Part shown: positions 10,201 to 18,424 of the stretch, piece after piece
Layout: each line of letters begins with the position of its first letter
Numbering within the stretch: the first letter of the stretch is position 1
Made by a program: the position numbers and the translations under genes
Assembly (NCBI GenBank): GCA_000149225.2
Contig: CM000688.1
Location: 620,001-684,000 of the forward strand
Direction of reading: 5' to 3'
Length of the DNA: 64,000 nucleotides
Source of the DNA: Lachancea kluyveri NRRL Y-12651
Lineage: Eukaryota; Ascomycota; Saccharomycetes; Saccharomycetales; Saccharomycetaceae
The notes under the pieces: model-generated
Databases searched by the model: none
What the model was told of the DNA's origin: nothing
Seen by the model: the letters and a program-made list of their open reading frames with translations, nothing else

Positions 10201-11477
10201 AAAATTATTTGAGAAATGTGCAAATCACACCTTCATTAAAGGAGTACAAGGAGTTTGGTGCACCAGTAGGATGTTTGGAGAACCCTAAAATAAAATCTAC
10301 TGGATGTCAGTTCGATGGTTCTCTTATTTCTCACATCACAGAGCAAAAACCCACTTCAATTATCACTTTAGCCGCCTGTAAGCACAGATCTTATGTGGTG
10401 ACTGGCTCAGATCAAGGTTTAGTAAAATTGTGGGACATTTCAAAGCTATCTGATGGGAAAATGTACACTTCATCCTTGAGCTATGATGCTGGTTCACCAG
10501 TGACCGCAATTGTGCCGATAGATGGTTATGACGTCTTTGCACTCTCTACTAAAGATGGTTCCATCCAGCTGATACGAGTTCATGTTCAAGAAAATAGCAG
10601 CTTAAAGACCTATACCAAGTTCCAAATTATTAGAAAATTCTTGTTAAAAGGTGCTTCTGAACATGTAATAACCATGAAAACTTCCATCAATGAATCAAAA
10701 CCACTATTAATTGCGGTAACCAACTTTTGTAAAGCCATAATACTTGACATTAGAACCTTGAGCAATACTATGACCATCGAAAACAACATATCTCATGGTT
10801 CAGTCTTAAGTTGTGTTGTTAGTAATGATGGTACATGGATGGTTCTTGGTACCTCAAAGGGCATATTGGACTTGTGGGATATCAGATTTGCTGTCTTAAT
10901 TAGAAGTTGGTCATTTGGAAACCACCTACCCATTACCGGCCTGGCCTTATACCCTCCGATGAGCAAAAAGCATGAAAGGAATATAGTAGTCGTAGGTGGG
11001 GTAAGCAGTTCAATTCTAACCATATGGGATGTCTCAAAACCACATTGTAGAGAGATAGTGATGGATAGTGAATCGGAACCATCAATGAATGAATTTGCAG
11101 CAATAGAGAAAGATTTGGATCGCCTTGGGTTTGTGGGTGAAAAGTTTACAAATAGGACCAGTTGCCTCGAAGTGGATGGTTATAAGATATTGGTTGCAGA
11201 TAGCCAGGAAAATGAAATAATTTATTTCGACTTAAAAAGCAAGGCATCTTCCAAGGTTATATTGGGTCCAAAAGTTGATAAGTATCGATTTAAAACAATC
11301 CAAGTCACCGCCAACACGTCAGTGACTTTGAAGCAGAAAAACTTAGAACAAGCACTTGATAGTGACTATTCATGTCTACATCATGATACGATTAATGCAA
11401 TTGCCACTGTTCGTACATTACAAAAACCCCTAATAGTTTCTGCAGACAACTCTGGTGTCATAAACATATATCGGTAG
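7224..11477 (+). CDS. VPS15: VPS15, regulatory protein kinase of the Vps34 PI 3-kinase complex
   Basis: A 1,417-residue protein (1,454 in S. cerevisiae). The start at 7224 gives MGAQLS, the conserved N-myristoylation signal; the open frame upstream to 7140 begins at a GTG and is not used. The kinase-like domain covers about residues 25-310, with HGDLKTENLL as catalytic loop near 145 and TDFS in place of the usual DFG. HEAT-type repeats fill the middle (for example NILPLCHFFGREKTNDVILS), and WD40 repeats occupy the C-terminal third (GSDQGLVKLWDIS, GTSKGILDLWDIR). It activates and anchors Vps34 on endosomal and autophagic membranes for vacuolar sorting and autophagy. It is in tandem with SMK1 (216-base gap) and SEC8 (146-base gap). 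Confidence 0.97.
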   Translation: MGAQLSLIAQTAPSIAISSYIDVLSEVHYVSQLNSSRFLKTCKTLDPNGEVVIKVFIKPADNYNLKTVCDALNKEALILAQLPNALNYSKILETDRAGYLIRQHLKRNLYDRLSSRPFLKDVEMKFIAFQLLQVLKDIHAKEITHGDLKTENLLVTSWNWLVLTDFSSLLKPVYLPEDNPGEFSFYFDTSQRRSCYLAPERFNSEMYTQVKNKTSRVTKEMDIFSAGCCIAEIFTEGRSIFNLSQLYKYKSGDYNPQDILNQESDDVVLKELVMNMISLDPKKRLSADEILNKYRGKFFPEYFYTFTYEYFKNLAILNGNVNSLGKICGNTTLNDRAPEVDKCIDKIYKDFSKICVSLDYPIAKKSSDDSNTEKMVSNGLKLHALGNIELQEYNTTTPAVKDESALLFLSVVLHGLRNAVSSSNKLKCLELITALSQYISDSNKLDRAVPYMVAMFSDDNPNVQGLAVQTLAQVLSMVTVLNPINYNIFVDYLLPRLKRLLQISKHNTYVRMMFADCLGDIAKSAGRFEEIASILRAPNEEVSFNPELAEKYRRKLTRQFEDLAVSLLTDNQPFVKMALLGNILPLCHFFGREKTNDVILSHLITYLNDRNPFLRISLIQAISGVAILLGPITLEQYILPLLIQTTTDSEELVVVNVLQSLKILCKVGMIRKKFFYDIVSVTSTLLLHPNVWIRQFSLVLIIQISEKLSKAEVYCILYPIIRPFFEFDIQFTWNSMLTSCKKPISRTVYNLLCTWSLRASKTLFWKQVPNKDVNSFGNNSVTFITKDYTLKNYGFNSGLKVSKTSVFSLDNKEIPLTTEDKNWVDKIKTVGLHENELWKIAAIRAYVFRVAKMISRRPESTMGNYELSAASESAITLSFSSVLPRNVFFDIEFTQDSRSENSHMVLKHRHTEAFSSAGNSSHFKLPKPVDMNGSLILNTKAAPTTTPNLENVYVQLEPNADHEQSANHVNDDTLPSSKFFVKNSYDGDERSVQNYLRNVQITPSLKEYKEFGAPVGCLENPKIKSTGCQFDGSLISHITEQKPTSIITLAACKHRSYVVTGSDQGLVKLWDISKLSDGKMYTSSLSYDAGSPVTAIVPIDGYDVFALSTKDGSIQLIRVHVQENSSLKTYTKFQIIRKFLLKGASEHVITMKTSINESKPLLIAVTNFCKAIILDIRTLSNTMTIENNISHGSVLSCVVSNDGTWMVLGTSKGILDLWDIRFAVLIRSWSFGNHLPITGLALYPPMSKKHERNIVVVGGVSSSILTIWDVSKPHCREIVMDSESEPSMNEFAAIEKDLDRLGFVGEKFTNRTSCLEVDGYKILVADSQENEIIYFDLKSKASSKVILGPKVDKYRFKTIQVTANTSVTLKQKNLEQALDSDYSCLHHDTINAIATVRTLQKPLIVSADNSGVINIYR

Positions 11478-11623
11478 AGCATGTTGACTGGTTTATAAGC
11501 GTATAAAGTGATAGATACAATCTTACATGAGTTTATTTCGTTGTTTACAGGGTACTGCTAAGAATAAGGTGAACCAGCAATACCAGAGGAACGGGTACTT
11601 ATTGCTTACAACAACAAACGACA

Positions 11624-14600
11624 ATGGATCATTTGAAACCAGCAAAAGGCAGAACACGTGCTCTTTCTGTTACCAATGCTACAGACTCTGAAAAAAAAGC
11701 TATGAATACTTCCCTGGATGATCTAAACAATGACCTTGGCTTGATTGAAGCGCAATGGAATAGGGTCATCACTAGGGACACGAACCCACTAGAGTTGGCA
11801 TTGGCATTTTTGGATAATACTTCTGTTGGTTTAGGTCACAGGTATCAAGAATTTAATCATTTGAAAAACCAGATTGCCAATGACCTGCAACAAGCCGTAA
11901 ACGAGCATTATCAAGCCTTTAATTCCAACGTGGCATCGTATGGCCAAACCGTACAATACATTACCGAGTCCCAAGAGAATATTTCCAAGGTTAGAGAGAC
12001 AATTGATAGTGCACTAAACAAAATATCCTCAAACAAAGGCTCATTAGAAGAACTGAATGAAACCTCCATAAGGCACGCAAACATGCTCGAAATTTTCAAT
12101 GTAATGGAGCAGTTGATCCTAATTCCTGATAAAGTAGAAGGACATATTAATGATAGAAACTTCAAAAATGCACAGGAAACTTTAGAAAGAGGGTTCTCGC
12201 TAGCCAGCTCCCATAAATTATGGAGCCTGCAAGCATTGCAGACTACCAAACAGCAACTGGAACTTCAGGAGCATTCTTTGTTTGAAACACTGATCGAAGA
12301 AGTACAAGACATTATTTATTCTAAAAAGGTACCAATATCTCCACAAAACGGCCTTTTCAAGGACTCAATATCTGAACACGGTTTTAGCAGCTTAGAGAAT
12401 TATTTACACCACGTCATTAACATTGATATCACAGAGCAGTCGAAAAAAATTAACAAAATGCTGACCGATTTTTTGGAAAAGTTAGCCAAAAATTCATCAG
12501 AATTTGGTAGCACAAAATGGCTTACTATGGAAGATGAGACTGACTATGACCGCCTTTTCACGTACTTAACTACGTTAAACAATATGAACAAGTTACACAC
12601 TGCTTTAGATATATTTATTGACAGATCAAAAGAAGAGTTGCACGATGTTGTGAGAAAGGCAATCGATAATCTTCGCTTAAAACATCCATCACTTTTGAAA
12701 ATGGTGGGTGCAGTTAGAGACAGCAACGATTTTGGTCTATCTGGAAAGGACATACTTTCTGTTATCTTAAGAGATATGTTTTGGGAAATTTTCACCAAGT
12801 TTCTCCTTTCATTTCAAGCCCATCGTGCTATCTATGAAATAACAAAGAACTTGCAACCTCCAGCGTCTAACAATATGCTCTACAACCTCGAAGGGATTTG
12901 GGAAAAGACCTTGGACGAGGCTAAAACCTTGATCACAAGTTACATTGATGACTCTTCGATTTACGACACCGATAAAAATATACGTCATAGAAAGTCGAGT
13001 GCTTCTGCTCAAAATAGACAGTCTGTCCAAGGTAGGACGACACTTTTTTCTCTGCAAAGTAATATTGAAGACAGTGCTACTGCCAAGGATCATGCTAATG
13101 AGCTTAGAACTCTTTTGAAAGACATGTTTCCTGGCTTTACTATGTCTTCCAATTTAAACTTGGAATCCATTTATTTAGAAGAGGAAGCGTTTGAACAAGA
13201 GGACACAATTATTCCTCCCACGGTCTTCAATATGAAGGTAATTTTAGAGTCTTTTCTGGTTTTTGTTCAAGGTACATCTAAAATTGTGCCAACAGATTTT
13301 GAGAAACATACAAAATTGCCAATAGCTTTCTTTCATGAATATATGGGCCACAACTTTCTACCACGCCTCGAGAGAACATTAAACTACTTATTTGAAAAAC
13401 ATGTAGAGTCTAACGCTCCATATGCTTTAGAGACGGTGGCTGAAAACCGAACGCTTTTTAAGACTGGCTTAGATTTTAAGAATCTATTTTCAAAAATATT
13501 ATACGTGATGAATACATCACACAACTACCGAGAAAATATTACAGACATAATCCTGTCGTTACTAAACAAACTTTACGTTTACTATGCCAATATATTTCAA
13601 CGCTTGCTGGGATCTGTAAATAATCACTTTAACAAAAAGATTATCACATCCTGGTTAGAGGATGTGCCGTTGATGATGTTAACAAAGAAGGTAGTTCATG
13701 GCGATGACTCGTTCATCTTAGGGGAAACCGAGAGGCTCTTTCAACATTGTCCCCATTTTTACATACCAGGGAAAGGAATTGACAAACGTGAGCTTTTCAA
13801 CAATATCACGCTAGACACCGTCACTTATTTCTTGAGCACATTGACATGGATCAATACATGGCTTGTTCAGTTGAGGAAAGCGGTCGAACCTTCAAGTACG
13901 AAACCAGAGGACTTGGATGCTGATAGTTTAAGGGGAAACTGGTCATTTTTTGAGGCTGCAGATTTTGAGAAAGTAGAAAGACTAGGGAACTTGAAACTTT
14001 CCCTAGCTGGCGAGAGCTTAACAAAGTTTAACGAGCTTTTTGAAAAATTTGAGTCATTGGAAACAAAGCTATTAACATGTTTGAGGTATGATGTCAGAGC
14101 GAGGTCAATTTATTACATTAGCAAGGTATTTGAAACATCAAAATGGGATCCAGAAGTGGCTAGTATAGAGCTAAATCCAAACATCTCTACACTCACCTCC
14201 GAGCTGTCGATGATTGAAAACAATCTTAGACAGCGTATTCCAAAAAGCCAAGAAGATGTCGTTTTTCGTGGTATTTCGGTTATGGGCAATCATATTTTTA
14301 TTGCTGGTTCCCAAGCAATTAGTGTATTAAACGGATATGGTATCAAGAAATTACTGAGAAATGTTAATGTCTTGCAACAAACTTACCGGGGTATCTCGGG
14401 CGAACCAGAAAAAGTGGATATGTCAAAGACAATCAAATATTTCGGCTTATGCTCCCTCAATGAGAATACATTGATAGATAAGTACAACGAGAACCAGTTG
14501 TCTGAGTACACATATGAAGAGGTGAAAAACGTGCTAAGATTACAGTTCAGCGAAGAACTTCGTAGGCAAATGAAAAGACAGAGTGGTAGTAGAGTGATGT

Positions 14601-14653
14601 CAATGTCAGCAAACAAGAGATACACAGATGCTCTTAAAAAGTTGAAAAAGTAG
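11624..14653 (+). CDS. SEC8: SEC8, exocyst complex subunit
   Basis: A 1,009-residue, mostly helical protein (about 1,065 in S. cerevisiae). The conserved N-terminal part with NDLGLIEAQWNRVITRDTNPLELALAFLD and the following coiled-coil (VNEHYQAFNSNVASYGQTVQYI) identify Sec8. Most of the remainder forms the helical rods of the CATCHR tethering family. Sec8 is part of the eight-subunit exocyst that tethers secretory vesicles to the plasma membrane at the bud; another subunit gene, EXO84, lies about 6 kb downstream on the other strand. In S. cerevisiae SEC8 is YPR055W, next to SMK1; here VPS15 from the other duplicated track sits between them. Confidence 0.95.
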   Translation: MDHLKPAKGRTRALSVTNATDSEKKAMNTSLDDLNNDLGLIEAQWNRVITRDTNPLELALAFLDNTSVGLGHRYQEFNHLKNQIANDLQQAVNEHYQAFNSNVASYGQTVQYITESQENISKVRETIDSALNKISSNKGSLEELNETSIRHANMLEIFNVMEQLILIPDKVEGHINDRNFKNAQETLERGFSLASSHKLWSLQALQTTKQQLELQEHSLFETLIEEVQDIIYSKKVPISPQNGLFKDSISEHGFSSLENYLHHVINIDITEQSKKINKMLTDFLEKLAKNSSEFGSTKWLTMEDETDYDRLFTYLTTLNNMNKLHTALDIFIDRSKEELHDVVRKAIDNLRLKHPSLLKMVGAVRDSNDFGLSGKDILSVILRDMFWEIFTKFLLSFQAHRAIYEITKNLQPPASNNMLYNLEGIWEKTLDEAKTLITSYIDDSSIYDTDKNIRHRKSSASAQNRQSVQGRTTLFSLQSNIEDSATAKDHANELRTLLKDMFPGFTMSSNLNLESIYLEEEAFEQEDTIIPPTVFNMKVILESFLVFVQGTSKIVPTDFEKHTKLPIAFFHEYMGHNFLPRLERTLNYLFEKHVESNAPYALETVAENRTLFKTGLDFKNLFSKILYVMNTSHNYRENITDIILSLLNKLYVYYANIFQRLLGSVNNHFNKKIITSWLEDVPLMMLTKKVVHGDDSFILGETERLFQHCPHFYIPGKGIDKRELFNNITLDTVTYFLSTLTWINTWLVQLRKAVEPSSTKPEDLDADSLRGNWSFFEAADFEKVERLGNLKLSLAGESLTKFNELFEKFESLETKLLTCLRYDVRARSIYYISKVFETSKWDPEVASIELNPNISTLTSELSMIENNLRQRIPKSQEDVVFRGISVMGNHIFIAGSQAISVLNGYGIKKLLRNVNVLQQTYRGISGEPEKVDMSKTIKYFGLCSLNENTLIDKYNENQLSEYTYEEVKNVLRLQFSEELRRQMKRQSGSRVMSMSANKRYTDALKKLKK

Positions 14654-14838
14654 ATTTATAGCTGAAAGTGGGTGGGAAATGCTCGCTGTTTTTAGTGGCC
14701 CGCACTATGAGTTACCAGATTAGGTAATCTTTTTTTTCCGGTTTGTGTATTTGTTTTTTTAATTTTTGTAAAATGATGTCCTGATTAAATCACAAATGTG
14801 TAGATGAGTTCCAAGGGATATACAAACGTACCCGATTA

Positions 14839-17097
14839 ATGTCAGATATCGAGGTTATCGAGATTGAGGATATCTCTGAAAGCCCATGGGGGGAGAGCGC
14901 TCCTATTAAGGCGAACAGAAACGTGATTGAAATATCATCCGAGATAGGATTAGACAATAGCATGAACAGGTTGGACAAAAGTCGTGTCTATTCCTCCTCA
15001 CCAGGAGCGATTACTCGGTCAAAAACTTGCGATAAACCGTTTTTTGAGAACAAGAGAATTGGACAGGAAAAATCCATCGAAATTTCGGCAAGCTACCAGC
15101 AAGATACCAGTTTTAGCAACTGGAACAGTTCCGCAATCAAAGGAAGACATGCCAAGTTAGAAGAAAATGAACCAGTAGATCCAATAAGTTTAGAACCAGT
15201 TAATTCTAATAAATCCGACATACAGAATAGTAAAAGCCAACGCTGTCTAAAAGAAAACTGGTTGAACGAGATTGTGAGCGATGTTCCATCGTCACCAGAG
15301 GCATCTGGCAATAGCTTTAAAAGCCGTACTCCAAATAAGTTCAAAACAGCCAGTGTTGCTGCTCTTGCTGCAAAATGGTCGAACATCGTAGTTGAGCCGG
15401 TAGGTGGAAGGCCCACAATTTCTAGGGACTCAGCAAACAATAGCTCTCCATTCAATGATACCCCAAATAATCATTCCATGGGCTCACCATTTAGCATCAG
15501 CCCAATGGTTTCTCCACCAAGAAAAAAATCAAGAACTATTGCCAACAAGCGTCCCATCCTTTTCCCCGAGTCCTCTTTAAATGCATTACAACCGCAAATA
15601 TTAGCTCAATCCGAAGACATATTAGATACAAGCTCAGAAAAACCAAACCTTTTTTCCTGTGACGAAAAATTGAGTTTTCCTGCCACTGAAACGGTATGTG
15701 ATAAAGGTAAGAAAAAAGCTTCCCAATTAGAACTTATAAAGGTTTCAAAAAAACCCTCTATGAGAGGGCGTAACATAAAAGTCTCGAGAGCCTTCAAAGA
15801 GAATGAAAACACACAATGTAAGAGCCGTGTTCCAAGACTCAATCTGTTAAATCTGTTAGAAGATTCAGAGAAAGAATCCGATTTTATACTAGGAAACGTG
15901 TCTAAAAGCGTGTCCGATACAGAAGATAATCGTTTGCACGGCCATTTAGATTTTCCAAGTAGTAGGGATAATGAGAGGCTACTAAATTTGGAAAAATTGC
16001 CAGGAGCGATCAACGATGATAGTCTCAAATATTCTATAGATTCCACACGCTTACACATGCGTAATTTTGTCACACATGGCAAACACTACTCTGAACAAGA
16101 ATCCGAAACCACTATTAAACGCTTACTTCAAAACCCAGTAACCAAAAAAATGTACAACGAAGTTAACAAAGTTACTAGAGATCCAGACAGCTTGAGGTCA
16201 GAGATTACTTTAGACATAAGCCACAACGTATACAGTGGCTTTAAAGAGCAAGGCATCGAGCTTGAAAAGGAATTAGGACCAACACTAATCAAAAAAAATT
16301 ACGAGAGCTTACCCATCATCAACTTCAAGAGAAAGACTGCCTCAATATACGATTACAAGCATGATATTTTCTATCCATGTGAAGAAACAATCGTAGAGGA
16401 ACCAGTTTGCATTCTATTTTATCAAGCGCTGGATTTTTTCCATTTGTGTAGAACCACAAAATCAGTATTGTTTCATGAAATAAGGATGCTGACGAAGAAC
16501 GGTAGAAAAGTTATATTGGTGTTAAACGGATACGATTCTCTGGAAAAATCTCTGAATAATCTGGAGAATAAAGAATACCGAATACGCGTACAAGAGGAAA
16601 TGGGCGATACGGCAAACACCAAAAAATCTAAGAAAAAAACTAACTTGGAACAGAAGCTGGAAGGCCTGAAACTTCTTGCAAAGGACTTGGACTGTAAAAT
16701 TGACGAAATGATTGTGCAAACGGGGGTCCATGTTTTCCCGATCTCAACACATTCCGAATTTATTACATGGGCAAGAAACTTAATTCTTGTGGTGAGCAGG
16801 GTTAGATATGATCCGTTAATGAAAAATATAGAGTGGTCTCATATCAATGTGAAATCTGGACAGGATGGAAAAGACGTTTTATCAAAGACCTTAGAACAGC
16901 TAAATTTGATGACGCGAGCAAAGGCACAACGTGTAGTTAATGTATATCCAAGTTTCCAAAAAATATTCGATGATGTCAGCAAGGGCTACTTGACAAGCGG
17001 TAACGATGGCAAACCGTTGATGAGTGAAACTATAGAAAAGGCCATGACTACATTATTAACCTCGGACGACCCGACAGAGCTAATTTATATGGATTAG
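14839..17097 (+). CDS. MMS4: MMS4, non-catalytic subunit of the Mus81 structure-specific endonuclease
   Basis: A 752-residue protein (691 in S. cerevisiae). The N-terminus (MSDIEVIEIEDISESPWG) is typical of Mms4. A long serine-rich, probably disordered region with many S-P sites (SPEASG, SPFSISPMVSPP) follows; in the family this part is phosphorylated in mitosis to activate the nuclease. The conserved C-terminal third (from about residue 490) is the degenerate XPF-type nuclease fold plus helix-hairpin-helix region, including RKTASIYDYKHDIFYPCEE and KNGRKVILVLNGYDSLEKSL. With Mus81 it cleaves recombination intermediates and stalled forks in the nucleus. The start at 14839 is the first ATG giving the conserved N-terminus. 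Confidence 0.92.
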   Translation: MSDIEVIEIEDISESPWGESAPIKANRNVIEISSEIGLDNSMNRLDKSRVYSSSPGAITRSKTCDKPFFENKRIGQEKSIEISASYQQDTSFSNWNSSAIKGRHAKLEENEPVDPISLEPVNSNKSDIQNSKSQRCLKENWLNEIVSDVPSSPEASGNSFKSRTPNKFKTASVAALAAKWSNIVVEPVGGRPTISRDSANNSSPFNDTPNNHSMGSPFSISPMVSPPRKKSRTIANKRPILFPESSLNALQPQILAQSEDILDTSSEKPNLFSCDEKLSFPATETVCDKGKKKASQLELIKVSKKPSMRGRNIKVSRAFKENENTQCKSRVPRLNLLNLLEDSEKESDFILGNVSKSVSDTEDNRLHGHLDFPSSRDNERLLNLEKLPGAINDDSLKYSIDSTRLHMRNFVTHGKHYSEQESETTIKRLLQNPVTKKMYNEVNKVTRDPDSLRSEITLDISHNVYSGFKEQGIELEKELGPTLIKKNYESLPIINFKRKTASIYDYKHDIFYPCEETIVEEPVCILFYQALDFFHLCRTTKSVLFHEIRMLTKNGRKVILVLNGYDSLEKSLNNLENKEYRIRVQEEMGDTANTKKSKKKTNLEQKLEGLKLLAKDLDCKIDEMIVQTGVHVFPISTHSEFITWARNLILVVSRVRYDPLMKNIEWSHINVKSGQDGKDVLSKTLEQLNLMTRAKAQRVVNVYPSFQKIFDDVSKGYLTSGNDGKPLMSETIEKAMTTLLTSDDPTELIYMD

Positions 17098-17306
17098 AAG
17101 GCTGTGGCGGAATTATTGTTACAGAGCTTTTTTTTAAAATCAGATAGTATACATAACGGATCTGGTCAACGAGAAATTCTGATCCTCTTTATAAATTGCA
17201 TTTTGTGAAAAGTGCTGGTGGAAATGAAATAATAGTTAATACGTTGCTCTTGATGCAAATAATAAACGAAGCGAAGAGAAAGAAAGAGGAAGAAAAAAAA
17301 CAAAAT

Positions 17307-18173
17307 CTATAATACTTGCCTAACTGTTTGGTAGTCGTCCTCATTTAAACGGTCCTTTAAACTTTCGATATTCTCATAACCTTGTCGTAACTTAGACATT
17401 TCCTGCTTGTTAAATTTAAACCCAAAAGAAATTAATTGAGAGAGAAAGTTTAAAACTCTGTCAATTATGTACAAGCCACCGTCAGGAACCAAAAAGTCCA
17501 GCGTGCTTTCGATGATACCATCTTTTCTTAAAACTTCGACAAAAGATGCATTAAATTCAACTGCAGTGAGCACTGCAGCCAGGAGAGCCAATACTCTCAT
17601 CTTCAACTTATCGTTAGAAGTTTCGTCACCCAAAACGGGAGAAATGATTTCCAGCCCACCTAGTGAAACAAATTTTTCATAAACATCACTATTGTGTCTA
17701 ATGAGATTAGAGAGTGCGTAAAAGGCTTTTGTCCTAACAGCTGGTACTTCCTTTGCATTCCCCGCAATTTCGATAACGCCTGGTAAACCATCTTCATATT
17801 TTAGGAAGTTCTCTTGAGATTTAGTATTATTCTGAACGGCAGTACCGATGACAGATAAAGCAAAGGCCCGTAACTCTTCTTCATTACTCTTTAACACGCT
17901 AATTAAAGGCTCCCACAATTTCAAATTTTCAATATTATTGGCATTGTCAAGGTTTTCAATTAGCATTTCAAAGTTATCAAATGCAATTAGCTTATTTTCT
18001 AATTCAGCCTCCGGATTAGTAATGACTAAGATTGCTTGTTTCATCAACGCAGGTTCATCCGGGCCGCTGCCAAATAGTTGTTGTAGTAATTTTGGGTCAG
18101 GCTGCCCCGCTTTTTCTATAGCTTCTTTATCACCATTTGCATTAGCAATAGACCAGTGTAACAATTTCTCCAT
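17307..18173 (-). CDS. FES1: FES1, Hsp70 nucleotide exchange factor
   Basis: A 288-residue armadillo-repeat protein, the same size as in S. cerevisiae. It begins MEKLLHWSIANANGDKEA and keeps the core FDNFEMLIENLDNANNIENLKLWEPLI, characteristic of Fes1/HspBP1. It releases ADP from cytosolic Ssa-type Hsp70s and is needed to free misfolded clients for ubiquitin-proteasome degradation. It is transcribed divergently from the Ufd1-like zinc-finger gene across 251 bases that contain a perfect three-unit heat-shock element, 102 bases from this start codon. The S. cerevisiae gene is heat-induced, so regulation by Hsf1 is expected. Confidence 0.96.
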   Translation of the reverse strand: MEKLLHWSIANANGDKEAIEKAGQPDPKLLQQLFGSGPDEPALMKQAILVITNPEAELENKLIAFDNFEMLIENLDNANNIENLKLWEPLISVLKSNEEELRAFALSVIGTAVQNNTKSQENFLKYEDGLPGVIEIAGNAKEVPAVRTKAFYALSNLIRHNSDVYEKFVSLGGLEIISPVLGDETSNDKLKMRVLALLAAVLTAVEFNASFVEVLRKDGIIESTLDFLVPDGGLYIIDRVLNFLSQLISFGFKFNKQEMSKLRQGYENIESLKDRLNEDDYQTVRQVL

Positions 18174-18274
18174 GGTTATATCTCTCTTGTCGGAACCGTT
18201 TGATGTCGTATTTGCAAAGGCAATGATAGAGGAGATGAGCTTTATAGGATTTTTTTTTTTTTTTTAACGATATG

Positions 18275-18287
18275 GAAAATTCTAGAA
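18275..18287. promoter_or_regulatory. Heat-shock element between FES1 and the Ufd1-like gene
   Basis: GAAAATTCTAGAA is three perfect alternating units (GAA-nn-TTC-nn-GAA), the canonical Hsf1 trimer site. It lies 102 bases upstream of FES1 and 138 bases upstream of the gene at 18425, in the promoter region they share. Binding is inferred from the motif and from FES1 being a chaperone cofactor. Confidence 0.75.
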
Positions 18288-18424
18288 ATGTGTATTCGTT
18301 ATTAGTTATATGAATCAATCACATGATCATCCCTCACCGAACTGTCACATTGAGCTTTCATATAATTGTCTATTACACATCAACTAATACTTTGCAGTAA
18401 TAAGACAGGTTTCGCCTATGTATC

